A DNA stretch of 64,000 nt from an uncultured SAR116 cluster alpha proteobacterium (lineage in GTDB: Bacteria; Pseudomonadota; Alphaproteobacteria; Puniceispirillales; Marisalimonadaceae). The notes under the pieces are model-generated. The model ran no database searches and had not been told where the DNA came from. It was given only the letters and a program-made list of their open reading frames with translations. The stretch's first letter is position 1, and the number at the start of each line of letters is the position of its first letter. Made by a program: the position numbers and the translations under genes. Below, piece by piece: positions 1 through 8,828 of the stretch. The stretch spans positions 124,001-188,000 of the forward strand of contig CACHEH010000002.1 of the NCBI GenBank assembly GCA_902578805.1, read 5' to 3'.

Positions 1-341
1 TTGAAAATTTTAAAGATATGAAAGTTGCTGGTGAGAAAATATTAAACCTTGGTGCAAGTTATGTTATTTTAAAAGGTGGTCACATGAACACCCCAATTAT
101 GACGGATTTATTAATAGGTGAAAAAGTAACATATCAAATTAAAACCAAAAAAATAGTAACCAATCATACACATGGAACTGGGTGCACAATGGCATCTGCC
201 ATAGCAGCAAGTTTAGCTAAATCTTATAATATTAAAAAAGCATTTGATAATGCTCACTTTTATGTAAACCAAGCTATTGTTAAGTCACCAAAATTTGGTA
301 ATGGCCATGGTCCAATTAATCATTCTTTTAATATTAAGTAA
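1..341 (+). CDS. thiD: Hydroxymethylpyrimidine/phosphomethylpyrimidine kinase, C-terminal part (partial at left edge)
   Basis: This is the C-terminal end of a ThiD-type kinase, which phosphorylates HMP and HMP-P in thiamine biosynthesis in the cytoplasm. The reading frame is open from base 3 to the stop at 339-341, so the true start lies outside the window and the ATG at 18 is internal. Visible family marks are LKGGH, the anion-hole motif THGTGCT followed by a helix with SAIAASLAK, and the terminal GHGPINH, all typical of the ribokinase-like ThiD fold. Its last 8 bases overlap the end of the convergent GST-like gene. The thiamine assignment rests on family resemblance, and no other thi gene is visible here. 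Confidence 0.88.
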   Translation, partial: ENFKDMKVAGEKILNLGASYVILKGGHMNTPIMTDLLIGEKVTYQIKTKKIVTNHTHGTGCTMASAIAASLAKSYNIKKAFDNAHFYVNQAIVKSPKFGNGHGPINHSFNIK

Positions 342-999
342 TTTGTTGATTAGCTATTTTAAGTAGGTTTTTATACCATTTATAAACAGGGTCTTCATAA
401 TTTAATAAGTTACATGAACTACAAAGATCGACCCATTTTAAATTTCCAAAAAAAATACAATCTTCTATTCCAGGTTTATTACCAGATATATAACCATTAT
501 TAATTATTATTTTCCTAATTGGATCAATTGATTTTCTAAATTCTTCAATAGAAGATGAAATATTTGGAACAAATTTTGTAATTGATCCATTTATTCTTTC
601 TTCTCTAGTTTTTACATAGTAATCGATATCATCTCCTTCTAAAACATTTGGTATTTCATGTGCAATTATCTTAAACAAGATTGGTAATAACTGTCTTGAA
701 GTCCATAAATATAAAAAATATGAAAAATTTTTTGATGAATTATTAATAAATATTTTTTTCTGAGGATAGTTTTCGTTTAACCAATTAATTATATTCCACG
801 AATCACAGACAAAGCCATCTTTATGATCTAGTATAGGTACTAATTTTTGTTTAGAGAATGAAATTTTATCTTTATCAGTGAATCTTACAGGAATAGTTTC
901 GAATTTTATTTCATTTTGAATAAGACATAGCTTTGTATTCCAACATGGAGGACTAAATCTTAGATCATTTTTGCCTGATAAATCGTATAACTTAAGCAT
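334..999 (-). CDS. Glutathione S-transferase family protein (LigE/beta-etherase-like)
   Basis: This 221-residue protein has an N-terminal thioredoxin-fold GST domain. It starts LKLYDLSG, followed by RFSPPCWNTK and the sequence up to FVCDSWNIINWL. VPIL carries the cis-proline of the GSH site, and the DS pair matches the glutathione gamma-glutamyl contact. A helical C-terminal domain follows. The RFSPxCW pattern resembles the LigE-type GSTs common in alphaproteobacteria, some of which cleave beta-aryl ethers, but the substrate here is unknown. The gene is divergent from serC across a roughly 100-bp region and convergent with thiD, overlapping it by 8 bp. Confidence 0.8.
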   Translation of the reverse strand: MLKLYDLSGKNDLRFSPPCWNTKLCLIQNEIKFETIPVRFTDKDKISFSKQKLVPILDHKDGFVCDSWNIINWLNENYPQKKIFINNSSKNFSYFLYLWTSRQLLPILFKIIAHEIPNVLEGDDIDYYVKTREERINGSITKFVPNISSSIEEFRKSIDPIRKIIINNGYISGNKPGIEDCIFFGNLKWVDLCSSCNLLNYEDPVYKWYKNLLKIANQQIT

Positions 1000-1052
1000 T
1001 TATTTTATGGATCCTTTAATTGTATTGACTTTTGAAAAATAACCTTTATCAA

Positions 1053-1106
1053 AATGAGCGGGCAGTTGCTTCCCAACAAGCAATAATATTTTATGAGGTT
1101 AATATG
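1053..1106 (+). ncRNA. serC leader, putative cis-regulatory RNA (serC motif)
   Basis: Just before serC is a hairpin with stem TTGCTT (1066-1071), loop CCCAAC (1072-1077) and stem AAGCAA (1078-1083). A second short stem, ATATT (1086-1090) with AATAT (1101-1105), follows. The second stem holds the ribosome-binding GAGG (1095-1098) in its loop and includes part of the start codon. An alternative pairing GTTG/CAAC (1065-1068 with 1074-1077) would exclude the first hairpin. From memory, the alphaproteobacterial serC motif (Rfam serC) has this layout: a leader of serC-serA whose last stem overlaps the ribosome site. Ligand and mechanism are unknown to me. Confidence 0.6.
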
Positions 1107-2264
1107 ACAAGACCATTAGTCAAGCCAATTAATCCAGAATTTTCATCTGGACCTTGCGCCAAAAGACCTGGTTGGTCTTTAGACGTATTACAACAAAGCT
1201 CACTAGGTAGATCCCACAGACATAATGATTGTAAAAATAAATTAAAAAAAGTAATTGAGCTTTCAAAATCAATATTAAATATTCCTAATGATTATTTAGT
1301 AGGTATAGTACCTGGATCTGACACAGGTGCTATAGAAATAGCTATGTGGAACCTCCTAGGTGCAAAACCAGTAACAATGTTAGTCTGGGATAGTTTTGGT
1401 GCAGACTGGGCTAAAGATATTCAATTAGAATTAAAACTTGAAGATATTAAAATTATAAAAGTAGATTATGGAAAATTACCCAAATTAAGTAGCTTTGATT
1501 TAAAAGGTGACATAGTATTTAATTGGAATGGTACTACAGCAGGTGTATGTGTTCCCAACGGAGATTGGATAAATAATTCACGTGATGGTTTAACGATATG
1601 TGATGCAACTTCAGCTGCTTTTGCAATGGATATTGATTGGTCAAAATTAGATGTAGGTACATTTTCATGGCAAAAATCTTTGGGAGGTGAGGCTGGCCAT
1701 GGCATGATCATTCTTTCTCCAAAAGCTGTTCATAGAATAAACACACACAATCCTAAATGGCCAATACCAAAATTGTTTCAATTAAAAAAAAATAATGAGA
1801 TTAATTTAGATATTTTTTCAGGTTTAACAATAAATACACCGTCAATGATTTGTGTTGAAGATTTTTTGGATGTGCTGAATTGGTCTAAAGAAATAGGGGG
1901 GTTGGAAGAGTTAATAAGAAGATCAAAAGATAATTTAAATATTATTAAAGATTGGGTATCTTCATCTACATGGGCCGACTTTTTGTGTGAAGACTTAACA
2001 AACTTATCTAACACATCAATATGTTTGAAACTCACAGACCCTAAACTTATTTCACAATCCCTAGAAACAAAAAATATTATAGAAAAAAATATAATTAAGT
2101 TTTTAGAGGAAAATAATGTGGCATTCGATATAGGGAGTTACAGATCTGCACCTCCTGGGTTAAGAATTTGGGGTGGACCTACAGTTGAAAATGACGACAT
2201 AAAAAAACTACTACCTTGGTTGGATTGGGCCTACCATAAATCATTAAGTGATCTAGATATTTAA
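1104..2264 (+). CDS. serC: Phosphoserine aminotransferase
   Basis: SerC converts 3-phosphohydroxypyruvate and glutamate to phosphoserine, step two of serine synthesis, and also acts in the PLP pathway of some bacteria. The protein is 386 residues and has the alphaproteobacterial SerC opening PxNPxFSSGPCAKRPGW. It carries the class V aminotransferase Asp in CDATSAAFAMD (about 167) and the PLP lysine in SWQKSLGGE (about 191). I chose the ATG at 1104 because GAGG at 1095-1098 sits 5 nt upstream. An in-frame TTG at 1032 would add 24 residues that merely read through the RNA leader. serA follows 21 nt later, so the two form a serine operon. Confidence 0.93.
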   Translation: MTRPLVKPINPEFSSGPCAKRPGWSLDVLQQSSLGRSHRHNDCKNKLKKVIELSKSILNIPNDYLVGIVPGSDTGAIEIAMWNLLGAKPVTMLVWDSFGADWAKDIQLELKLEDIKIIKVDYGKLPKLSSFDLKGDIVFNWNGTTAGVCVPNGDWINNSRDGLTICDATSAAFAMDIDWSKLDVGTFSWQKSLGGEAGHGMIILSPKAVHRINTHNPKWPIPKLFQLKKNNEINLDIFSGLTINTPSMICVEDFLDVLNWSKEIGGLEELIRRSKDNLNIIKDWVSSSTWADFLCEDLTNLSNTSICLKLTDPKLISQSLETKNIIEKNIIKFLEENNVAFDIGSYRSAPPGLRIWGGPTVENDDIKKLLPWLDWAYHKSLSDLDI

Positions 2265-2285
2265 CTATAAATTGAAGGTTGGGAA

Positions 2286-3872
2286 ATGCCAAAAGTTTTA
2301 ATTAGTGATAAATTAAGTGAATCTGCAGTAGATATTTTTAAAAAAAATAAAATTGAAACAATTTACAAACCAGGCCTTAGTCATGATGAATTGCTTAAGA
2401 AAATTAATAACTACGACGGACTTGCAATAAGATCAGCTACAAAAGTCACTGAAGAAGTTTTTAGGAATGCAAAAAATTTAAAAATTGTAGGCCGTGCTGG
2501 TATTGGAACAGACAATATTGATAAATTAGCTGCAACTAAAAATGGTGTAATTATTATGAACACACCATTTGGGAATGCCGTTACTACTGCTGAACATGCC
2601 ATAGCTCTAATGATGTCACTCGTTAGGATGATACCGCAGGCTGATAGTTCTACCAAACAAGGGAAATGGGAAAAATCTAAATTTAATGGTACTGAAATAA
2701 ATGGTAAGTATTTAGGTTTAATTGGTTGTGGAAATATAGGATCAATTGTGGCCAGTAGAGCTTTAGGTCTAAAAATGAAGGTTTTGGCATTTGATCCGTT
2801 CCTTACACATGAAAAAGCTTCTGAATTAGGTGTTGAAAAAGTAAATTTGGATTACTTACTGAGTAACTCAGATATAATATCTTTGCATACACCTCTTACT
2901 GAAGATACTAAAAATATAATTTCATCAGAAGCAATTAGCTTAATGAAAAAAGGGTCACGGATAATTAACTGTGCAAGAGGAGGTTTGGTTGACGAAGTGG
3001 CTTGTAGAGCAGCACTAGAAACAGGTCATTTGGCAGGTGCTGCTTTTGACGTTTTCACAGAAGAGCCTGCTAAAGAAAATATTTTATTTGATGCTCCTAA
3101 TTTTGTAGCAACCCCACATTTAGGTGCAGCTACAATTGAAGCTCAAGAAAATGTTGCTATTCAAATAGCTCAACAAATGTCAGATTATCTTAATACAGGA
3201 GCTGTAGTAAATGCTCTAAACTATCCTAGTGTATCTGCAGAGGAAGCACCAATCCTAAAACCTTATGTTAGGTTAGCCTATCTAATGGGTTCATTTTTAG
3301 GACAGGTTTCACAAGAGGGTATATTGAGCGTAAAATTAGAATTAGAAGGTAAAGCATCAAATCTTCTTGACGTACCCTTAATGGCAAGCGCATTAGTAGG
3401 TATTTTAGAGCCTTCATCCGCTGCTGTTAACAATATAAGCTCAGCATCAATTGCTACTAGTAGAGGTATTGACTTATCAACAATTAAGCATGAAAGAAGG
3501 TGTGATTATGAAACTTTGCTCAAAATTACTATTAAACATGATAATGGTGAAAGAACAATTTCAGGCACTCTAATTGCTGGTAACAAGCCAAGAATTATTA
3601 ACATACAAGGTATTTCTATTGAATCAGAATTTCCAAAGAGCGCTTTATATCTAAGAAATTATGATAAACCAGGTTTCATTGGTGATTTAGGTAATAAATT
3701 AGGAAATAATAACATTAACATTGCTTCTTTTCATTTAGGGCGTCGAAGTGTAGGAGGAGAAGCGATAGCTTTGGTAGAGATAGATGGAAATGTAGATGAG
3801 AAAATTATTTCTGAAATTAGAAATTTACCTCAAGTGGCGAGAGTAAATACTATTAAGTTTGAAGGTAAATAA
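2286..3872 (+). CDS. serA: D-3-phosphoglycerate dehydrogenase, long form
   Basis: SerA catalyses the first step of serine synthesis, NAD-dependent oxidation of 3-phosphoglycerate. At 528 residues it has the long three-part architecture: a catalytic/NAD region with LIGCGNIGS, CARGGLVDE and the catalytic His in ATPHLGAAT, then an intervening ASB-like domain, and a C-terminal ACT domain (LRNYDKPGFIGDLG onward, last ~75 residues) that usually senses serine. A GAAGG ribosome site at 2274-2278 supports the ATG at 2286. It is co-transcribed with serC under the leader RNA, so regulation at two levels (leader and ACT domain) is likely. Confidence 0.95.
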   Translation: MPKVLISDKLSESAVDIFKKNKIETIYKPGLSHDELLKKINNYDGLAIRSATKVTEEVFRNAKNLKIVGRAGIGTDNIDKLAATKNGVIIMNTPFGNAVTTAEHAIALMMSLVRMIPQADSSTKQGKWEKSKFNGTEINGKYLGLIGCGNIGSIVASRALGLKMKVLAFDPFLTHEKASELGVEKVNLDYLLSNSDIISLHTPLTEDTKNIISSEAISLMKKGSRIINCARGGLVDEVACRAALETGHLAGAAFDVFTEEPAKENILFDAPNFVATPHLGAATIEAQENVAIQIAQQMSDYLNTGAVVNALNYPSVSAEEAPILKPYVRLAYLMGSFLGQVSQEGILSVKLELEGKASNLLDVPLMASALVGILEPSSAAVNNISSASIATSRGIDLSTIKHERRCDYETLLKITIKHDNGERTISGTLIAGNKPRIINIQGISIESEFPKSALYLRNYDKPGFIGDLGNKLGNNNINIASFHLGRRSVGGEAIALVEIDGNVDEKIISEIRNLPQVARVNTIKFEGK

Positions 3873-3890
3873 ACTAGTTATTCTTTTAAA

Positions 3891-3909
3891 TATTTGTTAA
3901 GAACAAATA
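3891..3909. repeat. Short perfect inverted repeat between serA and hisZ
   Basis: TATTTGTT (3891-3898) and AACAAATA (3902-3909) form a perfect 8-bp inverted repeat around a 3-base loop, 18 bases after the serA stop. It is almost entirely A/T and has no T-run behind it, so it is at best a weak hairpin or a small operator. It could reduce read-through from serA into hisZ. Confidence 0.3.
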
Positions 3910-3955
3910 AATCTTTAGTATATATGAAATGTATTTTCTATTTTAGGTGCTTAGA

Positions 3956-5095
3956 ATGACTAAATCACAAAATCAAAAGGGATTGTTACCTGCAGGATTA
4001 AGTGATATTCTTTACCCCAAAGCTCAAGTTCAAGCAAAAAAAATTGAAAATTTGCTGGATGTGTTTTCTAATTATGGCTATTTAAGAGTTAAACCTCCCT
4101 TAGTTGAATACGAAGAAACTCTATTATCTGATGGACCCGGAACAATGTTAAAGGATTCTACTTTTAGAATTATGGATCCTTTATCACAAAAAATGATGGC
4201 ATTAAGATCAGACGTTACAGCTCAAATATCTCGAATAGCTTCTACAAGATTATCTCACTTAGCACGTCCACTCAGATTATCTTATTCTGGAGATGTTTTA
4301 AGAGTAAAAGGGGATAGTTTTAATACTGAGCGTCAAAAGACACAAGTTGGTGCGGAATTAATTGGCTTAGAGAATGAATTTTGTGATGCTGAAATTATTC
4401 TCATTTGTTTAAAAGCACTTAAATCCATTAATATTGAAAATATTACTATTGATATAAACTTACCTTTTCTAAGAGAGTATTTATTAAAAGATCTTTCATC
4501 ATCTCATAAAGAAGAAATTAATAAAGCAATAGATTTAAGAGATAAAAAAAGTTTAAAAAAGTTTAAATTTAAATATTCTCAAATTGTACTAGATCTAATG
4601 GAATATTCTGGTGATTATTTATTTGCTACTAATTTTTTAAGTAAGTTAAAGTTAGAAGGTTTTATTAATGATGTAAGAAACTATTATTTAAGAGTTATCG
4701 ATATTGTTGACAAGAATGATTCATCTATCAAGATTTCAATTGATCCGCTTGAAAACAGAGGTTTTAATTATCACACTGGTCTATCCTTTACAATTTTTTC
4801 TGAAAACTTAAAAGGTGAAATCGCTAAAGGTGGAAGATACAAAATTTTAAATGGTGAAACAGCAATTGGATGTACGATTTATACTGAAAAAATTTATTCT
4901 AATTCAAAATCTAGTATAGATAAAAGTCTAGTCTACTTACCGTATCTTAATTTAAATGACGCAGATCACATTATAAGTAAAGGTTACAGAGTTGTTTTCG
5001 GTAATAACTTAATCTCTGATCTAAAAAAAGATGCTTTTAATTTAAAATGTCAATTTATTTGGGAAAATAAAAAGATAGTCAAATTAGAAAACTAG
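3956..5095 (+). CDS. hisZ: ATP phosphoribosyltransferase regulatory subunit
   Basis: HisZ is a catalytically dead histidyl-tRNA-synthetase paralogue that pairs with short-form HisG for the first step of histidine synthesis. The 379-residue protein shows the class II synthetase core: LPAGLSDILYPKA at the start, RSDVTAQISRIA, a motif-2-like region ending GDVLRVKG, TQVGAELIG, and GGRY near residue 300. It lacks the C-terminal anticodon-binding domain that a true HisRS would have. I prefer the ATG at 3956 (TTAGG upstream at 3943-3947) over the GTG at 3947. No hisG is adjacent, so HisG must be encoded elsewhere. Confidence 0.88.
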   Translation: MTKSQNQKGLLPAGLSDILYPKAQVQAKKIENLLDVFSNYGYLRVKPPLVEYEETLLSDGPGTMLKDSTFRIMDPLSQKMMALRSDVTAQISRIASTRLSHLARPLRLSYSGDVLRVKGDSFNTERQKTQVGAELIGLENEFCDAEIILICLKALKSINIENITIDINLPFLREYLLKDLSSSHKEEINKAIDLRDKKSLKKFKFKYSQIVLDLMEYSGDYLFATNFLSKLKLEGFINDVRNYYLRVIDIVDKNDSSIKISIDPLENRGFNYHTGLSFTIFSENLKGEIAKGGRYKILNGETAIGCTIYTEKIYSNSKSSIDKSLVYLPYLNLNDADHIISKGYRVVFGNNLISDLKKDAFNLKCQFIWENKKIVKLEN

Positions 5096-5125
5096 TCAAA
5101 TAATAAAAAGTTTAAGGAATGTTTT

Positions 5126-6421
5126 ATGAGTAATGTAGTTGTTATTGGAACACAATGGGGTGATGAAGGTAAAGGTAAAATTGTTGATTGGTTATCAGAA
5201 AAAGCTAATTTAGTTGTTCGGTTTCAAGGTGGACATAATGCAGGGCATACTCTAGTTGTTGACGAAAAAATTTTTAAATTGTCTCTGTTACCAAGTGGAA
5301 TTGTTAGAGAAAATACAATTGTTTTGATTGGTAGTGGAGTCGTAATAGATCCTTTCCATCTAAAAAAAGAAATTGATGAATTAAAAAATCAAAATATTAA
5401 AATATCTTCTGAAAATCTTATTATTTCAGACTCTGCTTTTTTGATTTTACCCATTCATCAAGTTATAGACCAATTAAGGGAAAATGAAAAAAACAGCGAA
5501 AAGATTGGAACTACAGGAAGAGGTATTGGTCCATCCTACGAAGACAAAGTTGGTAGAAGAGGTTTAAGAGTATGTGATCTTTATGATAAAGATGAATTAT
5601 CTTTAAAACTTTCAAAATTATATGCTTTTCACAATATATGGTTAAAAGCAATGGGTGAACAAAAACTTGATCCTGAAAATATTTTTGAAAATCTTTGGGA
5701 TATAGGTCAGATGCTAAAATCTTATGTTCAACCTTCTTGGCTTTTGATCAATAAATTTAATCAAAATATGTCTAATATACTATTTGAAGGCGCTCAAGGT
5801 ACCTTTTTAGATATAGATCATGGTACTTATCCTTTTGTGACTAGTAGCAATACTACCGCCTCTCAGGCAGGCATTGGGGTAGGTTTAGGTCCAACAGAGA
5901 TAGATTATACATTAGGCATAACTAAAGCCTATACTACAAGAGTTGGATCTGGTCCTTTCCCTACAGAAGATAAAGGTGAAGATGGTATTGCACTTGGAAA
6001 AAAAGGACATGAATTTGGAACAGTTACTGGTAGACAAAGACGATGTGGGTGGTTTGACTCAGTTCTAGTTAGACAAGCTGTGTCTTTATCTAGTATTAAA
6101 GGTATTGCATTGACTAAATTAGATGTTTTGGATGGATTTAAAGAAATTAAAATTTGCACTGAATATCTTTTAGATGATAAAATTATAAAATACCTACCTT
6201 CATCCGAAAAACAACAAACTCGTGTAAAACCTATTTATGAAACTTTAAAAGGGTGGAAAGGAAGTATAGTTGGGATAAGAAACATAAATGATTTTCCTAA
6301 GGAGGTTAAAACTCTCATTAGAAGAATTGAAGAACTTATAGGATGCCCTGTAATATTAATTTCAACTAGCCCTGAAAGATCTGATACAATATATTTAAAA
6401 GATCCATTCAATATAGATTAA
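5126..6421 (+). CDS. purA: Adenylosuccinate synthetase
   Basis: PurA converts IMP, aspartate and GTP to adenylosuccinate, the first committed AMP step. The 431-residue length is exactly usual for the family. Near the N-terminus are the GTP-binding loop TQWGDEGKGK and the GGHNAGHT motif with its catalytic His. Further on are TTGRGIGPSYEDK, the IMP-contact region FEGAQGTFLDIDHGTYP, and TGRQRRCGW, which contacts aspartate. AAGGA at 5114-5118 supports the start. The gene follows hisZ by 30 nt on the same strand, and its last 4 bases overlap the end of rpoH on the other strand. Confidence 0.97.
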   Translation: MSNVVVIGTQWGDEGKGKIVDWLSEKANLVVRFQGGHNAGHTLVVDEKIFKLSLLPSGIVRENTIVLIGSGVVIDPFHLKKEIDELKNQNIKISSENLIISDSAFLILPIHQVIDQLRENEKNSEKIGTTGRGIGPSYEDKVGRRGLRVCDLYDKDELSLKLSKLYAFHNIWLKAMGEQKLDPENIFENLWDIGQMLKSYVQPSWLLINKFNQNMSNILFEGAQGTFLDIDHGTYPFVTSSNTTASQAGIGVGLGPTEIDYTLGITKAYTTRVGSGPFPTEDKGEDGIALGKKGHEFGTVTGRQRRCGWFDSVLVRQAVSLSSIKGIALTKLDVLDGFKEIKICTEYLLDDKIIKYLPSSEKQQTRVKPIYETLKGWKGSIVGIRNINDFPKEVKTLIRRIEELIGCPVILISTSPERSDTIYLKDPFNID

Positions 6422-7326
6422 TCATCTTTGAATTCTATTAAATTAAGTTCTTTGGCCCTATGTTTGACTGCAGCTTGTAGTTTTTCAAAGGCTCTTGTTT
6501 CAATTTGTCTAATTCTTTCTCTACTAACTTTATATTCCTGAGATAGGTCTTCCAATGTTCTAGGATCATCAATCAATCTTCTCTTCACAATGATATCTTT
6601 TTCTCTAGGTTTTAGATGATCTAGAGCTTCGATTACCATTTTATTTTTTATGTTTTTTTCTTCATAATTTTCATATTGGGCTTCTTGATTATCTCTATCA
6701 TCAGTTAATAAATCTTGCCATTCAGCCTCTTCACCATCATTGCGACTAATTGGTGAGTTCAATGAATGATCCCCTCCTAACATTCTTCTATTCATACTAA
6801 TAACTTCATCACGTGAAACATCAAGAGTTTTAGCAATATTATTAACTTGTTTAGGTGAAAGGTCACCATCTTCTAATGCGTTTATTTTACCTTTAATTTT
6901 TCTTAAATTAAAAAATAATTTTTTTTGACTTGCTGTCGTACCAATTTTGACTTGTGACCAGCTTCTTAAAACAAATTCTTGAATCGCTGCTTTAATCCAC
7001 CACATCGCGTAAGTAGCCAATCTAAAACCTTTTTCTGGATCAAATTTTTTAACAGCGTGCATCATTCCAATATTACCTTCAGCAATTAGATCGGCAATAG
7101 GTAAACCATAACCCTTATAGCCCATAGCTATTTTTGCTACCAGTCTTAGATGACTTGTAACAAGTTTATGTGCAGCTTTGGTATCTTGTTTTTCTAACCA
7201 ATCTTTAGCAAGTATATATTCCTCACCAGCCTCCAACATTGGAAATCTTTTTATCTGATCTAAATATCTTCCCAAATTATTGTCTGGTGAAACTAATGAC
7301 AGCTTCATGTTATCTACATTACTCAA
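6418..7326 (-). CDS. rpoH: RNA polymerase heat-shock sigma factor RpoH (sigma-32)
   Basis: This group 3-like sigma-70 family factor directs heat-shock transcription. The 302-residue protein has region 2 (HLRLVAKIAMGYKGYGLP, DLIAEGNIGMMHAV, FRLATYAMWWIKAAI). It then has the RpoH box ASQKKLFFNLRKIK (about residues 132-145), which is diagnostic of sigma-32, and region 4 with the helix-turn-helix TLEDLSQEYKVSRERIRQIE. The start appears to be TTG at 7326, with GGAG 7 bases upstream. An in-frame ATG lies at 7308. rluD is 72 bp upstream on the same strand. Alphaproteobacteria often carry more than one rpoH copy, and I cannot tell whether this is the only one. Confidence 0.93.
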   Translation of the reverse strand: MSNVDNMKLSLVSPDNNLGRYLDQIKRFPMLEAGEEYILAKDWLEKQDTKAAHKLVTSHLRLVAKIAMGYKGYGLPIADLIAEGNIGMMHAVKKFDPEKGFRLATYAMWWIKAAIQEFVLRSWSQVKIGTTASQKKLFFNLRKIKGKINALEDGDLSPKQVNNIAKTLDVSRDEVISMNRRMLGGDHSLNSPISRNDGEEAEWQDLLTDDRDNQEAQYENYEEKNIKNKMVIEALDHLKPREKDIIVKRRLIDDPRTLEDLSQEYKVSRERIRQIETRAFEKLQAAVKHRAKELNLIEFKDD

Positions 7327-7398
7327 ACTACATCTCCAGAATTCATTTCTTATATAATACTTTTTTATATAAATTTAAAGTCTTTAAAAAAATTTGTA

Positions 7399-8412
7399 TT
7401 ATATCTTTAAATTATTAATAAGTGAAGTAATATCTTTAGGCAAATTGCTAGAGAATTCCATATATTTGTTGGTAATAGGATGTGCGAAGCATAATTTACT
7501 AGCATGGAGAGCTTGTCTACTAAAAGATTTAACGAAATTATTTTTTTCTTTAAGAAATTTATTTGTGAAATTTTTACTCCTTAATGGTTTTCCATATAAA
7601 TCATCCCCAATGATACTATGACCTAAATCTGACATGTGAACACGAATTTGATGTGTTTTACCTGTTTCTAACTTACATTCTACTAGACTAGCAAAAGGTG
7701 GGTAAATATCTAAAATTTTCCATTTTGTTATAGCTCTTTTTCCTTTTTGAACAACAGCCATTTTTTTTCTATTTATTGAAGATCTTCCAATAGGTTTTTC
7801 AATAGTACCTTTGTTTTCAGGCTGCCCCCACACTACAGCATTATAACGTCTATCTAAATCATGGTTATGAAATATTTTACATAATTTTGAGTGTGCTAAT
7901 TCTGTTTTTGCAGCCACCATTACACCACTGGTATTTTTATCTAGCCTATGAACGATTCCAGGTCTTTTAACACCACCAATACCTAAAAGACTGTCTCCAC
8001 AATGATAAAGTAAAGCATTTACTAATGTTGAATTAGGAGATCCTGGTGCGGGATGCACCACCATACCTGCTTTTTTATTCAAAACTATTATAAAATCATC
8101 TTCATAAACAATTTCTAATTTTATATTTTCAGGTAAAGGAATAGAAACAGTTGGCTCAGGCAATAATAATTGGATTTTTTCACAGTTTCGAACTTTAAAT
8201 GACGGATTATCAACAATTATACCATCAACAGTAAGGTTTTTTTCTTCTATTAAATTTTTAATTCTACTTCTTGAAAATGAAAAATTCTTTAAATTTAAAT
8301 GTTGTTTTGTTTGATCACTTACTTTAATAGCTTCAGTTATCCAAGTATCAAGACGTTCAAAAGGTATGTTAAAATTTTTAACTAGGAAAGAGATTTTTAT
8401 AGGTGTTGTCAT
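7399..8412 (-). CDS. rluD: 23S rRNA pseudouridine synthase, RluD/RluA family
   Basis: This enzyme isomerises uridines in 23S rRNA (helix 69 for RluD). The 337-residue protein has an N-terminal S4 RNA-binding domain (RLDTWITEA, SRSRIKNLIEEKNLTVDG), a VHPAPGSPNSTLVNALLYH segment, and the catalytic motif GIVHRLDKNTSG, whose Asp is the nucleophile. It ends with a KTHQIRVHMSDLGHSIIGD region typical of the family. I chose the ATG at 8412. It shares the palindromic CATG at 8410-8413 with the divergent gene's ATG. An upstream TTG at 8433 has no ribosome site. The distinction between RluD and other RluA-family members rests on length, the S4 domain and context. Confidence 0.88.
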   Translation of the reverse strand: MTTPIKISFLVKNFNIPFERLDTWITEAIKVSDQTKQHLNLKNFSFSRSRIKNLIEEKNLTVDGIIVDNPSFKVRNCEKIQLLLPEPTVSIPLPENIKLEIVYEDDFIIVLNKKAGMVVHPAPGSPNSTLVNALLYHCGDSLLGIGGVKRPGIVHRLDKNTSGVMVAAKTELAHSKLCKIFHNHDLDRRYNAVVWGQPENKGTIEKPIGRSSINRKKMAVVQKGKRAITKWKILDIYPPFASLVECKLETGKTHQIRVHMSDLGHSIIGDDLYGKPLRSKNFTNKFLKEKNNFVKSFSRQALHASKLCFAHPITNKYMEFSSNLPKDITSLINNLKI

Positions 8413-8812
8413 GTCAAATATATTTAACTCCAAAACAGATAAAAAATCCTCTATAGTTGCTAATATAAAGGTTATAAAAATTATTGCTATTATTTTAGGT
8501 TTACTAATAATTTTAGGTTTAATTCTTTTTTTCTGGGGTGTGGCTAATAGTTTTAAAAAAATAAATAACAGTCAATCAAACATAAGTAGGCCTATTCAAA
8601 TAGATCAAAAATTTGATAAAGAAATTGATTTATACGTACCTAAGAATGCTCAGCTAATATCATCTTCACTGGGGGAAGAAAATCAAATTTTACTAAGATA
8701 TCTTCACAAAGGTAAAAATACATTAGTAATTTTAGATATTAAAACAAAGAAAATAATGTCTATAATAACTTTAAACAAACGTGGTGAATATTTTAATTTT
8801 AAAATTGATTAA
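8411..8812 (+). CDS. Small single-pass membrane protein of unknown function (possibly DUF6476-like)
   Basis: This 133-residue protein has a short cytoplasmic N-terminus with charged residues. One strong transmembrane helix (IKIIAIILGLLIILGLILFFWGV, about residues 24-46, interrupted only at its edges) follows, and then a soluble domain of mixed strands. I do not recognise a catalytic motif. Small proteins of this shape sit next to rluD in other alphaproteobacteria, and DUF6476 is my best but unverified match. The ATG at 8411 has AGGTG at 8401-8405. It overlaps rluD's start codon by two bases on the opposite strand. ltaE follows after 16 bp. Confidence 0.65.
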   Translation: MSNIFNSKTDKKSSIVANIKVIKIIAIILGLLIILGLILFFWGVANSFKKINNSQSNISRPIQIDQKFDKEIDLYVPKNAQLISSSLGEENQILLRYLHKGKNTLVILDIKTKKIMSIITLNKRGEYFNFKID

Positions 8813-8828
8813 CATTTAAGTATATGAA

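Noticed and set aside
1032-1103. In-frame N-terminal extension of SerC from a TTG at 1032
   Set aside because: The extension translates the RNA leader, has no ribosome site, and the family N-terminus starts at the ATG at 1104.
3899-3955. Hairpin at 3891-3909 as a strong transcription terminator
   Set aside because: The stem is almost all A/T and there is no following T-run, so it is reported only as a weak repeat.
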